A stretch of DNA of 64,000 nt from Enterococcus montenegrensis. GTDB lineage: Bacteria; Bacillota; Bacilli; Lactobacillales; Enterococcaceae. Location: contig NZ_CP120467.1 of the NCBI RefSeq assembly GCF_029983095.1, positions 614,501 through 678,500 of the forward strand, given 5' to 3'. Position 1 is the first letter of the stretch. Every line of letters begins with the position of its first letter. Positions 8,464 through 17,761 of this stretch are shown here, in pieces. Made by a program: the position numbers and the translations under genes. The notes beneath the pieces are model-generated. The model was not told the DNA's origin and did not search any database. It saw only the letters and a program-made list of their open reading frames with translations.

Positions 8464-11400
8464 GTGAAGTGGAGTATTCCTGAAAAAGTGATTGAACGAG
8501 GGCGCACATACCTCAATGAAGGAAGAGTACTATCAGTAACGCCGGATCCGGCCAATAAAGTTTGGCATGCTGTTGTATTAGGTAGTGAAGAATATTTGGT
8601 GGATTTGGATGCTACTGCCAAAGAAGAAGATTATTGTCAGTGCCCTTACTGGGAAGAACACCATTATTGTAAACATACAGTGGCAGTCGAATTATTTTTG
8701 CGTCAACAAGGCAAGACGCGTTTTATGAGCAGTATGGAAGTTCCAGTCAAAAGTAAATTTTCAACAGCAGAAATGTTTACCAACGGTTTTGCCAAATTAA
8801 AATTACCAGTAGCAGAAGGGCCGGCAGTACCGTTACGTTTACAGTTTAATATAGAAGCAATTGAGACGAATCCTTATCATAAAGAATTGGCAGTTTTTGG
8901 GATTAGTTTAAAGGTTGGCCAGCGGGGTGTTGCCCGCAATTATATTGTAAAAAATATTTATAAATTTCTCCAAGCTTATTCAGAGCATAAAAAAATCCTC
9001 ATTAATAAACAGCATAGTTTTCTAATTGAACCAGCTGCTTTTAGCCCAGACGTTAATGAAGCATTAGATGTTTTGTGGGGAATGGCACAGACACAACAAT
9101 TAATGGGGCAAACTGGAATTTTAGTCAATGGCAAATTAGACAAAAAATACTTATTGGTTCCAATTGGTTGGGGCCAAAAATTATTAACGATGCTAGGAAA
9201 TTTAGGCGGAACATTTTCCTACGATGAAAAGAAACTAAATCCAATTGTCTTTTCTGACGTTACATTACCACTAGAATTTACCGTCAAAAAAGTTGAAGAC
9301 CAATTCATTTTAGAAATTGAAAAAGACTACGATCAAGTATTTAACTATTATCATTGGGGCGTAATCGATGAACAAATTCACCCATTGTCTAGTTGCCAAC
9401 AAGAAATTTATTTAACGTTGGATCAGTTATTAAAAAGAATAGAAAAAAAAGAAATTCCTTATGCCAAAAAGGAATTATCGGTTTTATTTAAGCAAGTCTT
9501 ACCATTATTGCGTCAAATCGGGAATGTTACAATTGCAAAAGAAGTTTATCGCTATATTAGCGATGAAGATTTAGCAATCAGTTTTATCTTGCGCAAGAAA
9601 AAAGGTCAGGTTGCAGTTGAATTGCAATTTGCATATGGCAATGCGATCTTCTCCAGCGATGCTACGCATAATGTTGTTGAAGAAAATCAGCCCGAGGTAC
9701 TAAGGGATTACCAAAAAGAAGATCGTGCACGTCATTTGTTGCAACAACAAGGCTACGTGGAAAATGATACCGGTTTTAGTAAAGATTTGCCGACTGGCAG
9801 TGGGCTGTATTATTTTTTCACGCGGGAACTGCCAACTTTACAACAACTAGGTACAGTTAAGCTGGGTAAAAAATTGCGAGAATTGTATTTGGATGCCCAT
9901 AAGATTGAACCAGAAGTTAAAGTGGACAGTGATGGTTCTTGGTTAGATGTTCACTTTGATATCTCAGGTATTGGTGAAAAAGAAATTGATAATATTTTGC
10001 AAAGCTTATTAAATCAAGATGCTTTTTACACACTAACTAATGGGCAGATATTGTCACTGGAAACACCAGAATTTCAAGAAACCAGCGCGATTTTACAAAA
10101 ATTGCGACAAACAAATAGTCAAGACGGCGTCATAAAAATGCCGTTAAACCAAGGTTTGGTTTTACAAGAGCAGCTAAAAACAGCGAATGTTGCGTTTAGT
10201 GATAACTTTACCCAAATGGCCAAAGATTTAACGCATCCTGAAAACTATCCTGTGGCTTTGCCTGAAGGTTTAAATGCGGACTTACGCCCTTATCAAGTAA
10301 CGGGTTTTCGTTGGTTAAAAATGTTGTCTCATTACCAATTTGGCGGAATTTTGGCCGATGAAATGGGTTTAGGGAAAACATTACAGACCATTGCTTATCT
10401 TTTATCAGAAAAGCAAGAAAAAGCTAGTAGGAGAACGTTAATCGTGGCACCGGCTAGTTTAACTTTCAACTGGTTAGCGGAGTTAAAGAAATTTGCCCCA
10501 AGTTTGAAAGCAGTGGTGGTGGGTGGCAATAAGCATGAGCGGATGCAGTGTTTAAGTCAACCGGTGGATATTTACATCACCTCTTACGCTAGTTTGCGTC
10601 AAGATATTGCCCTTTATCAAGAATTAACTTTAGACCAATTAATCTTAGATGAAGCTCAAATGGTGAAAAACGCGGCTACAAAAACAGCAAAAGCCTTACG
10701 CTCTTTAGTTATTCCGAATCGGTTTGCTTTGAGTGGGACCCCAATTGAAAATAATTTAGAAGAATTGTGGTCGTTATTTGAAATGATCATGCCAGGCTTT
10801 TTCCCAAGTCAGCAACGTTACCGCCAATTATCAGCCGAACAAATTGCCCAAATGATTAAGCCTTTTGTTTTACGACGGGATAAAGCCACCGTCTTAAAAG
10901 ACTTACCAGAAAAATTGGAAACCAATTATTACAGTGCCTTAACTGAAGATCAAAAGAAAATTTATTTGGCATATTTACGGCAAATGCGCGAAGAAATCAG
11001 TCAAATGGATGCGGCTGCCTTTAAGAAAAATCGAATCAGTATTTTGGCCGGCCTAACGCGCTTGCGGCAAATTTGTTGTGATCCGAAATTATTCATTGAC
11101 GATTATACCGGAACGTCGGGTAAATTAGAGCAAGTAAAAGATCTAATTCAAGCGGCTCAAGAAAATGGCCGGCGGGTTTTATTGTTCTCGCAATTTACCG
11201 GTATGCTGACAATTATTGAAGAAGAGTTAGCTAAATTAGGTTATGATAGTTTTTATTTGCGGGGGAGTACACCACCAAAAAATCGGATTGAAATGGTAGA
11301 TGCTTTTAACAAAGGGGAGAAGGATGTCTTTTTGATTTCTCTAAAGGCTGGTGGAACTGGCTTGAACTTGACCGGAGCAGATACGGTGATCCTTTACGAC

Positions 11401-11634
11401 TTATGGTGGAATCCGGCTGTAGAAGAACAAGCGGCCGGGCGCGCTCATCGGATTGGTCAAGAAAAAGTAGTTGAAGTGTGGCGCATGATTGCAGAAGGAA
11501 CTATTGAAGAGCGGATGAATGCCTTGCAACAAGACAAACGTGAATTGTTCCAAAAAGTTATCCAGGGCAATGAAACACAACTCCAACAACTGACAGAAGC
11601 AGATATTCGCATGATTTTAAGTGTGGGAGAATAA
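8464..11634 (+). CDS. SNF2-family DNA helicase/translocase with N-terminal SWIM zinc finger
   Basis: A superfamily 2 SNF2 ATPase (1056 aa). An N-terminal SWIM zinc finger reads CxC...CxH (C58, C60, C69, H71). The C-terminal half has helicase motif I DEMGLGKT (near 632-639), the LDEAQ box, SGTPIENNLEELWSLF and the C-terminal RecA lobe with GGTGLNL and AAGRAHRIGQ. Such proteins move on double-stranded DNA; the bacterial function is poorly known. I prefer GTG 8464 because GGGAG (8451-8455) is 8 bases before it; ATG 8449, five codons earlier, has no Shine-Dalgarno. The gene follows sbcC closely, hinting at DNA repair or nucleic-acid remodelling. Confidence 0.92.
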   Translation: MKWSIPEKVIERGRTYLNEGRVLSVTPDPANKVWHAVVLGSEEYLVDLDATAKEEDYCQCPYWEEHHYCKHTVAVELFLRQQGKTRFMSSMEVPVKSKFSTAEMFTNGFAKLKLPVAEGPAVPLRLQFNIEAIETNPYHKELAVFGISLKVGQRGVARNYIVKNIYKFLQAYSEHKKILINKQHSFLIEPAAFSPDVNEALDVLWGMAQTQQLMGQTGILVNGKLDKKYLLVPIGWGQKLLTMLGNLGGTFSYDEKKLNPIVFSDVTLPLEFTVKKVEDQFILEIEKDYDQVFNYYHWGVIDEQIHPLSSCQQEIYLTLDQLLKRIEKKEIPYAKKELSVLFKQVLPLLRQIGNVTIAKEVYRYISDEDLAISFILRKKKGQVAVELQFAYGNAIFSSDATHNVVEENQPEVLRDYQKEDRARHLLQQQGYVENDTGFSKDLPTGSGLYYFFTRELPTLQQLGTVKLGKKLRELYLDAHKIEPEVKVDSDGSWLDVHFDISGIGEKEIDNILQSLLNQDAFYTLTNGQILSLETPEFQETSAILQKLRQTNSQDGVIKMPLNQGLVLQEQLKTANVAFSDNFTQMAKDLTHPENYPVALPEGLNADLRPYQVTGFRWLKMLSHYQFGGILADEMGLGKTLQTIAYLLSEKQEKASRRTLIVAPASLTFNWLAELKKFAPSLKAVVVGGNKHERMQCLSQPVDIYITSYASLRQDIALYQELTLDQLILDEAQMVKNAATKTAKALRSLVIPNRFALSGTPIENNLEELWSLFEMIMPGFFPSQQRYRQLSAEQIAQMIKPFVLRRDKATVLKDLPEKLETNYYSALTEDQKKIYLAYLRQMREEISQMDAAAFKKNRISILAGLTRLRQICCDPKLFIDDYTGTSGKLEQVKDLIQAAQENGRRVLLFSQFTGMLTIIEEELAKLGYDSFYLRGSTPPKNRIEMVDAFNKGEKDVFLISLKAGGTGLNLTGADTVILYDLWWNPAVEEQAAGRAHRIGQEKVVEVWRMIAEGTIEERMNALQQDKRELFQKVIQGNETQLQQLTEADIRMILSVGE

Positions 11635-11652
11635 ATGAACGACAGGTAAAAT

Positions 11653-11697
11653 AAAAGGCAGTAGGACCACTAAAAAGTAGTCTTACTGCCTTTTTTA
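11653..11697 (+). terminator. Rho-independent terminator after the SNF2 gene
   Basis: AAAAGGCAGTA pairs with TACTGCCTTTT across an ACTAAAAAGT-containing loop, with six T residues ending the element. It closes the sbcD-sbcC-SNF2 unit. Confidence 0.9.
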
Positions 11698-11830
11698 TAA
11701 TAGGAAAAAGGATCAATTTTTTACCAAGCTGAATCGCTTTATGATAAGTTTATCCATGACTAGTTTTTCAAACTAAGCATCGTGATAGGCAGGTAAACTT
11801 TCTTGAAATCTTAGCTTAATATGTGAAAGT

Positions 11831-11852
11831 AAAAGTAGTTTGAACTGCTTTT
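11831..11852 (-). terminator. Weak terminator-like hairpin after the HAD gene
   Basis: On the minus strand AAAAGCAG and CTACTTTT form an 8-bp stem with one G-U pair, 12 bases beyond the HAD stop codon. The T-run is short, so this is tentative. Confidence 0.35.
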
Positions 11853-11863
11853 CATAGCGCTGA

Positions 11864-12580
11864 TTACTCAGCGAAAATTGCCTTAATTGTTGGGGTTAGT
11901 TGCGCAAATGAAGTCAGTTTAATATCTTGAACTGCTTGCTCTCCAGCTGGAATTTGACGGTTACGGTGATTAAACCATAAAGATTTCCAGCCAGCGCTTT
12001 TAGCGCCAACAACATCATTTTCAAAACTATCTCCGACATATAATGTATTTTCTGCAGTAAGATTAAACTCTTTTTCAGCGAGCTGGAAAATTTCGCGATC
12101 AGGTTTTTGAAAACCTGTTGCCTGTGAAATAATGACGTTATCTTCTTTAACCCAGTTTAAAAGATTTAGTTGGATAATTTTTTTGTATTGGTGGTCAGTC
12201 GGGCCGTTTGTGATGATACTGATTGGAATATTTTGGGCCTTTAAAAAGTTTAATGTTTCAAAAACAGCATCGTGCATGACGATATTGTCCAACTCTTCTT
12301 CATAAATTTTTTGAAATTCTAAAGCTGTGGCCTCTGTGATTTGTGGATAGTCCAAATCCTTCAAAGACTCCATGATGCGTAAGTTACGCATATACGTTAA
12401 TGTCCATTCCCCTTTGGCAACTTTGCAAAATGTTTCGTCGCTATGAAAACGAAAACGAATGTAAAGGTCGTGCATGTCGTTATCTGTTACTAAAGGAATA
12501 ATACGGTGGACAGCGTTGCGAAAAGGTTGCTGTTGGTCATAAATTGTGTCATCGACGTCAAAAACAATTGCGTTAATCAA
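11864..12580 (-). CDS. HAD-superfamily hydrolase (YjjG/noncanonical nucleotidase-like)
   Basis: A 238-aa haloacid dehalogenase-type phosphatase. Motif I is FDVDDTIYD (residues 7-15) with the nucleophilic and acid/base aspartates, motif II is the ITNGPTD segment, and the C-terminal part has a conserved Lys and GDSFENDVVGAKSAG (motif IV). The helical cap insert is of the C1 type seen in YjjG-like pyrimidine nucleotidases and related housekeeping phosphatases. The start appears to be TTG 12580, with AGGGA about 12 bases upstream. The gene is monocistronic and convergent with the SNF2 gene. Family certain, substrate unknown. Confidence 0.85.
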   Translation of the reverse strand: MINAIVFDVDDTIYDQQQPFRNAVHRIIPLVTDNDMHDLYIRFRFHSDETFCKVAKGEWTLTYMRNLRIMESLKDLDYPQITEATALEFQKIYEEELDNIVMHDAVFETLNFLKAQNIPISIITNGPTDHQYKKIIQLNLLNWVKEDNVIISQATGFQKPDREIFQLAEKEFNLTAENTLYVGDSFENDVVGAKSAGWKSLWFNHRNRQIPAGEQAVQDIKLTSFAQLTPTIKAIFAE

Positions 12581-13461
12581 AAAAGGCCATTCCCTTCAAA
12601 TTTTCTGCAAATTTCATAATATCCTGATTCATTCTAACGAAAAGGATAGCAGTTTTAAAGAGTAAAAAGTTGATTTATAAAGGTTTTCTTTACCTAATTA
12701 AGAACAAACCTTTTGATAATAGGCAAAATTATATTACAGTTCTTTTTACTTAAAAAACAATTGTGATAATCACAAAGGAAGGAATTATAAAAAAACGAAG
12801 GTCATTTTAGTTAATGCTAAATACTCAAAAATTAAGTTAATTTAAAAGAAATAAGACAAAAAAAATTATTTAAAGGGCAATATCATTTTGTTTCTGAATT
12901 TTCTGAAAAAGAGATTTTTTCAAAGAATAATTAAAAAAACTTTTTTTTCAAATGATATTTTCACAATCTCACTACTGATTTTTTGTTAGTAATTTATTAC
13001 AGATTACCGCTAAAAAAAAGAAAGAAAATAACGCGATTTCTATTTGAGACTATCTTTTTTCAGGTATTTGCAAAAAACAGGGATAAAAAGGGCGATAAAT
13101 GCCGATAAATTTGTCTAGACAATTTTATTGTTGTGAATGCAACAAAATTTAAAAAACGAAATTACAGAAATTATATAACAAATTTTCTGTTTGTGTTACA
13201 GTGTTTTTTTCATTTTTAAACTGTGCTATATATAAGCAAGTAAATGGCATTTAAATTTGATAATTCTAATCTTTCTAACGTGAAAATCGATGAAAACGTA
13301 TGTAAGTTAGGAATGTGTCATTAAGATAACTTTAATTTTTTAAAACTTTTTTTGAGAAAAGGGTAGTATTTTTTTTTTCAATTAGGTATAATGAACTCAG
13401 ATGAAATTATAAGTGATGTCACAAAGAGATTACTTATATAATAAAAAAGGAGTGATACACG
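12581..13461. other. Long AT-rich intergenic region upstream of spx
   Basis: About 880 bases without a credible gene on either strand. It is very AT-rich, with many A and T runs. It must hold the divergent promoters for the HAD gene and spx. A TATAAT (13387-13392) lies 70 bases before the spx start. Another possible -10, TGCTATAT, lies near 13227-13234. Several other promoter-like hexamers appear, but AT-richness makes them unreliable. Confidence 0.5.
13387..13392 (+). promoter_or_regulatory. Candidate -10 box for spx
   Basis: A perfect TATAAT sits 70 bases before the spx start. No convincing -35 is found 16-18 bases upstream, which is what one expects of a promoter helped by an activator or an alternative start. 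Low to moderate confidence. Confidence 0.4.
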
Positions 13462-13860
13462 TTGTTGACACTTTATACTTCCCCTAGCTGTACATCGTGC
13501 AGAAAAGCTCGCGCGTGGTTGCAAGAGCACGAAATTCCCTTTGTAGAACGCAACATTTTTTCAGAACCTTTGAATATCACTGAATTAAAAGCGATTTTAC
13601 AAATGACTGAAGATGGTACCGAAGAAATTATTTCTACTCGGTCAAAAGTCTTCCAAAAATTGAATATTGATTTAGATGAATTACCATTAAAAGAATTGCT
13701 AGATTTGGTACAAAACAACCCTGGTTTATTACGTCGTCCAATTATGATCGACGAAAAACGTCTACAAGTTGGTTTTAATGAAGATGAAATCAGACGTTTC
13801 TTACCACGCGAAGTACGCCAATTAGAATTACGGCATGCACAATTAATGGCTGGATTATAA
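13462..13860 (+). CDS. spx: Transcriptional regulator Spx
   Basis: An ArsC-like RNA-polymerase-binding regulator (132 aa) that binds the alpha-subunit C-terminal domain and switches on thiol-stress genes. The redox switch CTSC is at residues 10-13, and the conserved RRPIMID segment is at about 92-98. The start is TTG 13462 ([10 protein letters not shown]), nine bases after GGAG at 13449-13452. A terminator follows, then mecA. Levels of Spx are controlled by ClpXP with the SpxH adaptor, whose gene lies 4 kb downstream, so the regulator and its degradation partner are in one neighbourhood. Confidence 0.97.
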   Translation: MLTLYTSPSCTSCRKARAWLQEHEIPFVERNIFSEPLNITELKAILQMTEDGTEEIISTRSKVFQKLNIDLDELPLKELLDLVQNNPGLLRRPIMIDEKRLQVGFNEDEIRRFLPREVRQLELRHAQLMAGL

Positions 13861-13867
13861 AAGTTTT

Positions 13868-13899
13868 GACTGCTACATATTTTGTGGCAGTCTTTTTTT
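13868..13899 (+). terminator. Rho-independent terminator after spx
   Basis: GACTGCTACA and TGTGGCAGTC pair around TATTT (with one mismatch or wobble) and are followed by seven T residues. Confidence 0.9.
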
Positions 13900-14001
13900 A
13901 CGCTATTTTAGCCGTTAGTGAGTTTTAGCGGTTCTAAAAAAAATTTTAAAGACAGCGTTTTTTTGAACTACTTTAAGATTTACTAAATCACGAGGTTTTT
14001 C

Positions 14002-14029
14002 TTTACATTTGATAAGGTTCCGTTACAAT
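14002..14029 (+). promoter_or_regulatory. mecA: Probable promoter for mecA
   Basis: TTTACA (14002-14007) and TACAAT (14024-14029) have a 16-base spacer. The -10 ends 36 bases before the chosen mecA start. Confidence 0.55.
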
Positions 14030-14065
14030 GTAGCTATAATGTTAGAAAAGCGAGGTGTAGCTAAG

Positions 14066-14719
14066 ATGGAAATGGAACATATTAACGAAAATACAATTCG
14101 TGTTCTCATTAAAAGCGAAGATTTAGCTGCCCGGGGAATTACCTTTTTAGATTTATTAGGTAACCACAATGAAATTGAGAACTTCTTTTATAGTATTTTA
14201 GAAGAAGTTGATGTCAACGAAGAATTCAAAGGCAGTGAAGCTGTCACTTTCCAAGTTTTGCCAAAAGGTGATGGTTTGGAATTATTTATCAGTAAGAATA
14301 TTCCGAATGAAGAATTTAATAATTTGGAACAAATTGCTGACGGCAGTGCTGAAGAGGTGAGTGATTTCTTGAAAAAGCATATTGCAGAACAATTACAAGA
14401 AGTCGAAGAGACAGAAGAAGAAACAACGGATATCAAACGCGATTACGTCTTTGAAATGATAGATTTTGAGCAAATGATTCAATTGGCCCATGAATTTGAG
14501 GGCGAAGGAATTGTAAGTAATCTTTATGAGTTGAATCATTTTTATTTCTTGGAAATTCGTTTCACAGATGAATACTTATTAAAAAATCAAATTGACGATT
14601 ACTTAGCGTACTTAAGTGAATTTGCTCGTTTGAGTCAAGTAACGCCAGAAGTGCTAGCCGAACACGGTAAGCTTTTGATGGAACTTGATGCTCTAGGAAT
14701 TACCCGTCGTTACTTTTGA
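14066..14719 (+). CDS. mecA: Adaptor protein MecA
   Basis: A ClpC adaptor (217 aa) that delivers substrates such as ComK/ComX-type regulators for ClpCP degradation. The N-terminal domain begins MEMEHINENTIRVLI. A Glu-rich linker (near residues 110-130, VEETEEETTD) leads to the C-terminal ClpC-binding domain. I place the start at ATG 14066, eight bases after GAGGTG. A start at 14009 would add 19 residues and overlap the promoter. Length matches the 218-aa Bacillus protein. It has its own promoter and terminator and is followed by coiA. Confidence 0.95.
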   Translation: MEMEHINENTIRVLIKSEDLAARGITFLDLLGNHNEIENFFYSILEEVDVNEEFKGSEAVTFQVLPKGDGLELFISKNIPNEEFNNLEQIADGSAEEVSDFLKKHIAEQLQEVEETEEETTDIKRDYVFEMIDFEQMIQLAHEFEGEGIVSNLYELNHFYFLEIRFTDEYLLKNQIDDYLAYLSEFARLSQVTPEVLAEHGKLLMELDALGITRRYF

Positions 14720-14720
14720 T

Positions 14721-14754
14721 AAAAAAGATCTGGATTTTTCCAGGTCTTTTTTTG
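14721..14754 (+). terminator. Rho-independent terminator after mecA
   Basis: AAGATCTGG and CCAGGTCTT form a stem with one G-U pair around ATTTTT, followed by a T-run. Confidence 0.85.
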
Positions 14755-14798
14755 TTGCCCCTAGCTAAATAGTGCGTAAGTTCTTATGGGGGAGATAA

Positions 14799-15812
14799 AT
14801 GCTAATTGCCAGAAATAAAGCAGACGAGCTTGTTGCCGCTTTAAAAGCAAAAAAACAAGAAGAATATCATTGTCCCGTGTGTCAAAAGGCCGTCTGTTTA
14901 AAACAAGGACAAAAACAGCGCACACACTTTGCGCATCAGAGAGAACACTGCTGCAAAATAGTGACAGAAGGTGAGACAAATGAGCATATTGCCGGCAAAA
15001 ATTGGTTGCATCAACGACTAGAAAATAGTCAATTAGAAGTTTATTTGCCACAATTAAAACAGCGACCAGACCTGTTAGTTAATAAAACAACCGTAGAATT
15101 TCAGTGCTCTGTTTTAGACTTAAGTCATTTAAAAGCTCGTACAAAAAATTATCAGTCTTTTCACTATCAACCCTGGTGGATTGTAGGACAACGGTTTATT
15201 CCGCAACAACAGTTGAGTCAGTTGCAAAAAGCTTTCTGTTATTGGCAACAGAAAGCCTATTTATGGCATTTGGATACAGCGGCAAAGCAACTTCGGCTTT
15301 ATTATTTGGCCAACTGGGATTTTAACCGCGGGTATCAGTGGCAATGTCAAAATGTTGCAGAAAATACGAACTTGACTTCCTATACGTCCCATGTTTCATC
15401 TTTAACAAGTAATAAGTTTTATTGGCGTAATGCCGCGTATAAACGTTTTTTGCGCCAACGCTTATTCCAACGCCAGCCGCGCTTTTTACGTTTGCAACAT
15501 TTTTTTTATCAACGCTATAGCCATATATTGGATTTACCTTTTTGGTGTTATAGTAGCAGTCGTTATCATTTTTTCTTTGAACATGAGCTGTTGTTATTGC
15601 GTTTTTTATATTTGCGTAACAACAATTGCCAACAATGGATAAAAGACCTAAGCCAACTCAAATGGCAATGGGATTTTCCCTTAGTTTCGCAAAAAATAAT
15701 TTTAAAAGAAATCTATTTGGAATGCCAGCGCTTATCTGGTCGGGAAAAAGAAAGTTTTTTGCCACCAAAAAAAGGCAGTTGTGATAGTATAGAAAGTAAT
15801 CGAAGAGGATAA
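14799..15812 (+). CDS. coiA: Competence protein CoiA-like nuclease-family protein
   Basis: A 337-aa CoiA-family protein. The N-terminal zinc-finger-like segment reads CPVC...C...H (CPVCQKAVCLKQG, then HFAHQ). It is followed by the restriction-endonuclease-like core with RPDLLV and VEFQCS (D-x(n)-ExQ type catalytic residues). CoiA is needed for recombination of incoming single-stranded DNA in competent streptococci. In enterococci it is conserved, although natural competence is not established. The start ATG 14799 follows GGGGGAG. It lies 35 bases before pepF, with which it is probably co-transcribed, as in the Bacillus yjbF-pepF order. Confidence 0.88.
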   Translation: MLIARNKADELVAALKAKKQEEYHCPVCQKAVCLKQGQKQRTHFAHQREHCCKIVTEGETNEHIAGKNWLHQRLENSQLEVYLPQLKQRPDLLVNKTTVEFQCSVLDLSHLKARTKNYQSFHYQPWWIVGQRFIPQQQLSQLQKAFCYWQQKAYLWHLDTAAKQLRLYYLANWDFNRGYQWQCQNVAENTNLTSYTSHVSSLTSNKFYWRNAAYKRFLRQRLFQRQPRFLRLQHFFYQRYSHILDLPFWCYSSSRYHFFFEHELLLLRFLYLRNNNCQQWIKDLSQLKWQWDFPLVSQKIILKEIYLECQRLSGREKESFLPPKKGSCDSIESNRRG

Positions 15813-15847
15813 CTTTTCGTTTAAGTAACTATCAGGAGGTTTCAATT

Positions 15848-17656
15848 ATGGCGACAAAACAATTACCAACAAGAGAAAGCTTACCGACAGAACTGACCTG
15901 GGATTTAACTCCAATTTTTGCTGACGACCAAGCTTTTGACACAGCCTTTGCTGATTTGAAAGAAGAATTAAAACAAGCGGATAAATACAAAGGAACACTA
16001 GCAACGAATGCTACGGCTTTCTTAGCGGCTTTGGAGTTTTGCTTGGCTATTTATCGCAAATTAGAAACGTTATATGTGTACAGTCACTTAAAAAATGATC
16101 AAGATACCGCAAATACCACTTATCAAGGATTATATGCGCGGGCTAGCAGTTTATTAGCAGAAGCAAGTGCGGCTATTTCTTGGTTTGAGCCAGAAGTTTT
16201 GACACTGTCAGATGATCAGATTTGGTCTTATTTTGAAGAAGAACCAAAATTGGCAGTTTATCGCCATTATGTAGCGCAAATGGTCGACAATCGTGCCCAT
16301 GTTTTGCCGGCGGACCAAGAAGAATTATTGGCTGGGGCAAGTGAAATTTTTAATGCAGCAGATGATATTTTCTCTGTGTTAAATAATGCAGATCTCGTGT
16401 TTCCTACGATTGAAGGCAGTGATGGAGAAAAAATTCAATTGTCCCACGGTGTGTACGGCCAATTAATGGAAGCAACGGATCGCAGCGTGCGAGAAGCTGC
16501 TTTTAAAGGATTGTACAGTGTGTATGGCCAATTTCGTAATACGTTTGCCCAAACGTTAAGCTCTCATGTCAAAGGACATAATTTTAAAGCAAAAGCACGA
16601 AAATACACGTCAGCTAGAGAAGCTTCTTTAAGTAATAATCATATTCCAGAAAGTGTTTATGATACCTTAGTTGAAGTTGTGAATAAACATTTACCACTAC
16701 TACATCGTTATGTAGCATTGCGAAAAAAATTACTCGCAACTGATGAATTGCACATGTATGATATGTACACACCTGTTTTAGGAGAAGCGCCAATTCGCTA
16801 TACTTATGAAGAAGCGGTTGAAAAGGCTAAAGAAGCTTTACATGTGATGGGACCAGAATACAATAAAATCGTAGAACAAGCTTTTTCAAGTCGTTGGATT
16901 GACGTGGTTGAAAATAAAGGCAAACGTAGTGGTGCTTATTCTTCCGGTGCTTATGATACAGCTCCTTATATTTTAATGAATTGGCATGATACCTTAGACC
17001 AACTATTTACTTTAGTGCACGAAATGGGTCATAGTGTCCACAGCTATTTTACTCGTAATAATCAACCTTTTGTTTACGGGGATTACTCTATTTTCTTAGC
17101 AGAAATCGCCTCTACAACCAATGAAAATATTTTGACAGAACATTTGTTAGAGACTGAAAAAGACCCGAAAGTACGGGCATATATCTTAAATCACTATTTA
17201 GATGGCTTTAAGGGAACTATTTTCCGCCAAACGCAATTTGCTGAATTTGAGCACTTTATCCATACTGAGGATGCAAAAGGTACGCCTTTAACAAGTGAGT
17301 ATTTAAATGACTATTACGGGGATTTAAATGCGAAATATTATGGACCTGATGTAACAAAAGATGAAGAGATTAAATTGGAATGGGCGCGAATTCCACATTT
17401 TTACTACAACTATTACGTTTATCAATATGCGACGGGCTTTTCTGCCGCTTCTGCCTTGGCGAAGAAAATTTTAACCAAAGAAGAGGGCGCGTTGGAACAT
17501 TATTTGAATTATTTGAAGGCTGGTAATAGTGATTATCCAATTGAAGTAATGAAAAAAGCCGGTGTGGATATGACAAAAGCTGATTATATTGAAGATGCCA
17601 TGAAGATGTTTGAAGAACGTTTGAGTGAATTGGAAACATTAGTAGCTCAATTATAA
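15848..17656 (+). CDS. pepF: Oligoendopeptidase F
   Basis: A cytosolic M3-family zinc metallopeptidase (602 aa) that cuts peptides of about 7-17 residues. The zinc site HEMGH (residues 391-395) lies in LVHEMGHSVHSYF, and a downstream Glu cluster (EIASTTNE) supplies the third ligand. Upstream AGGAGG gives a strong start at ATG 15848. The length is normal for PepF. It follows coiA closely and ends at a strong terminator shared with the convergent spxH region. It probably recycles peptides released by Clp proteolysis or peptide uptake; that link is inferred. Confidence 0.97.
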   Translation: MATKQLPTRESLPTELTWDLTPIFADDQAFDTAFADLKEELKQADKYKGTLATNATAFLAALEFCLAIYRKLETLYVYSHLKNDQDTANTTYQGLYARASSLLAEASAAISWFEPEVLTLSDDQIWSYFEEEPKLAVYRHYVAQMVDNRAHVLPADQEELLAGASEIFNAADDIFSVLNNADLVFPTIEGSDGEKIQLSHGVYGQLMEATDRSVREAAFKGLYSVYGQFRNTFAQTLSSHVKGHNFKAKARKYTSAREASLSNNHIPESVYDTLVEVVNKHLPLLHRYVALRKKLLATDELHMYDMYTPVLGEAPIRYTYEEAVEKAKEALHVMGPEYNKIVEQAFSSRWIDVVENKGKRSGAYSSGAYDTAPYILMNWHDTLDQLFTLVHEMGHSVHSYFTRNNQPFVYGDYSIFLAEIASTTNENILTEHLLETEKDPKVRAYILNHYLDGFKGTIFRQTQFAEFEHFIHTEDAKGTPLTSEYLNDYYGDLNAKYYGPDVTKDEEIKLEWARIPHFYYNYYVYQYATGFSAASALAKKILTKEEGALEHYLNYLKAGNSDYPIEVMKKAGVDMTKADYIEDAMKMFEERLSELETLVAQL

Positions 17657-17660
17657 AATA

Positions 17661-17704
17661 AAAACAGAGCAGACAGTTGCTCAATTGTCTGCTCTGTTTA
17701 TTTT
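17661..17704 (+). terminator. Rho-independent terminator after pepF
   Basis: AAACAGAGCAGACA and TGTCTGCTCTGTTT form a perfect 14-bp stem, followed by ATTTT. Confidence 0.9.
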
Positions 17705-17711
17705 AAGCAAT

Positions 17712-17759
17712 AAAAAAAGCTGGGACAAACGTCAACCTAACGTTTGTCGCAACTTTTTT
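17712..17759 (-). terminator. Rho-independent terminator after spxH
   Basis: ACAAACGT and ACGTTTGT pair around CAACCTA, flanked by AAAAAAAGC and ACTTTTTTT, so it can work in both directions. It sits right after the minus-strand spxH stop codon. Confidence 0.85.
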
Positions 17760-17761
17760 TG

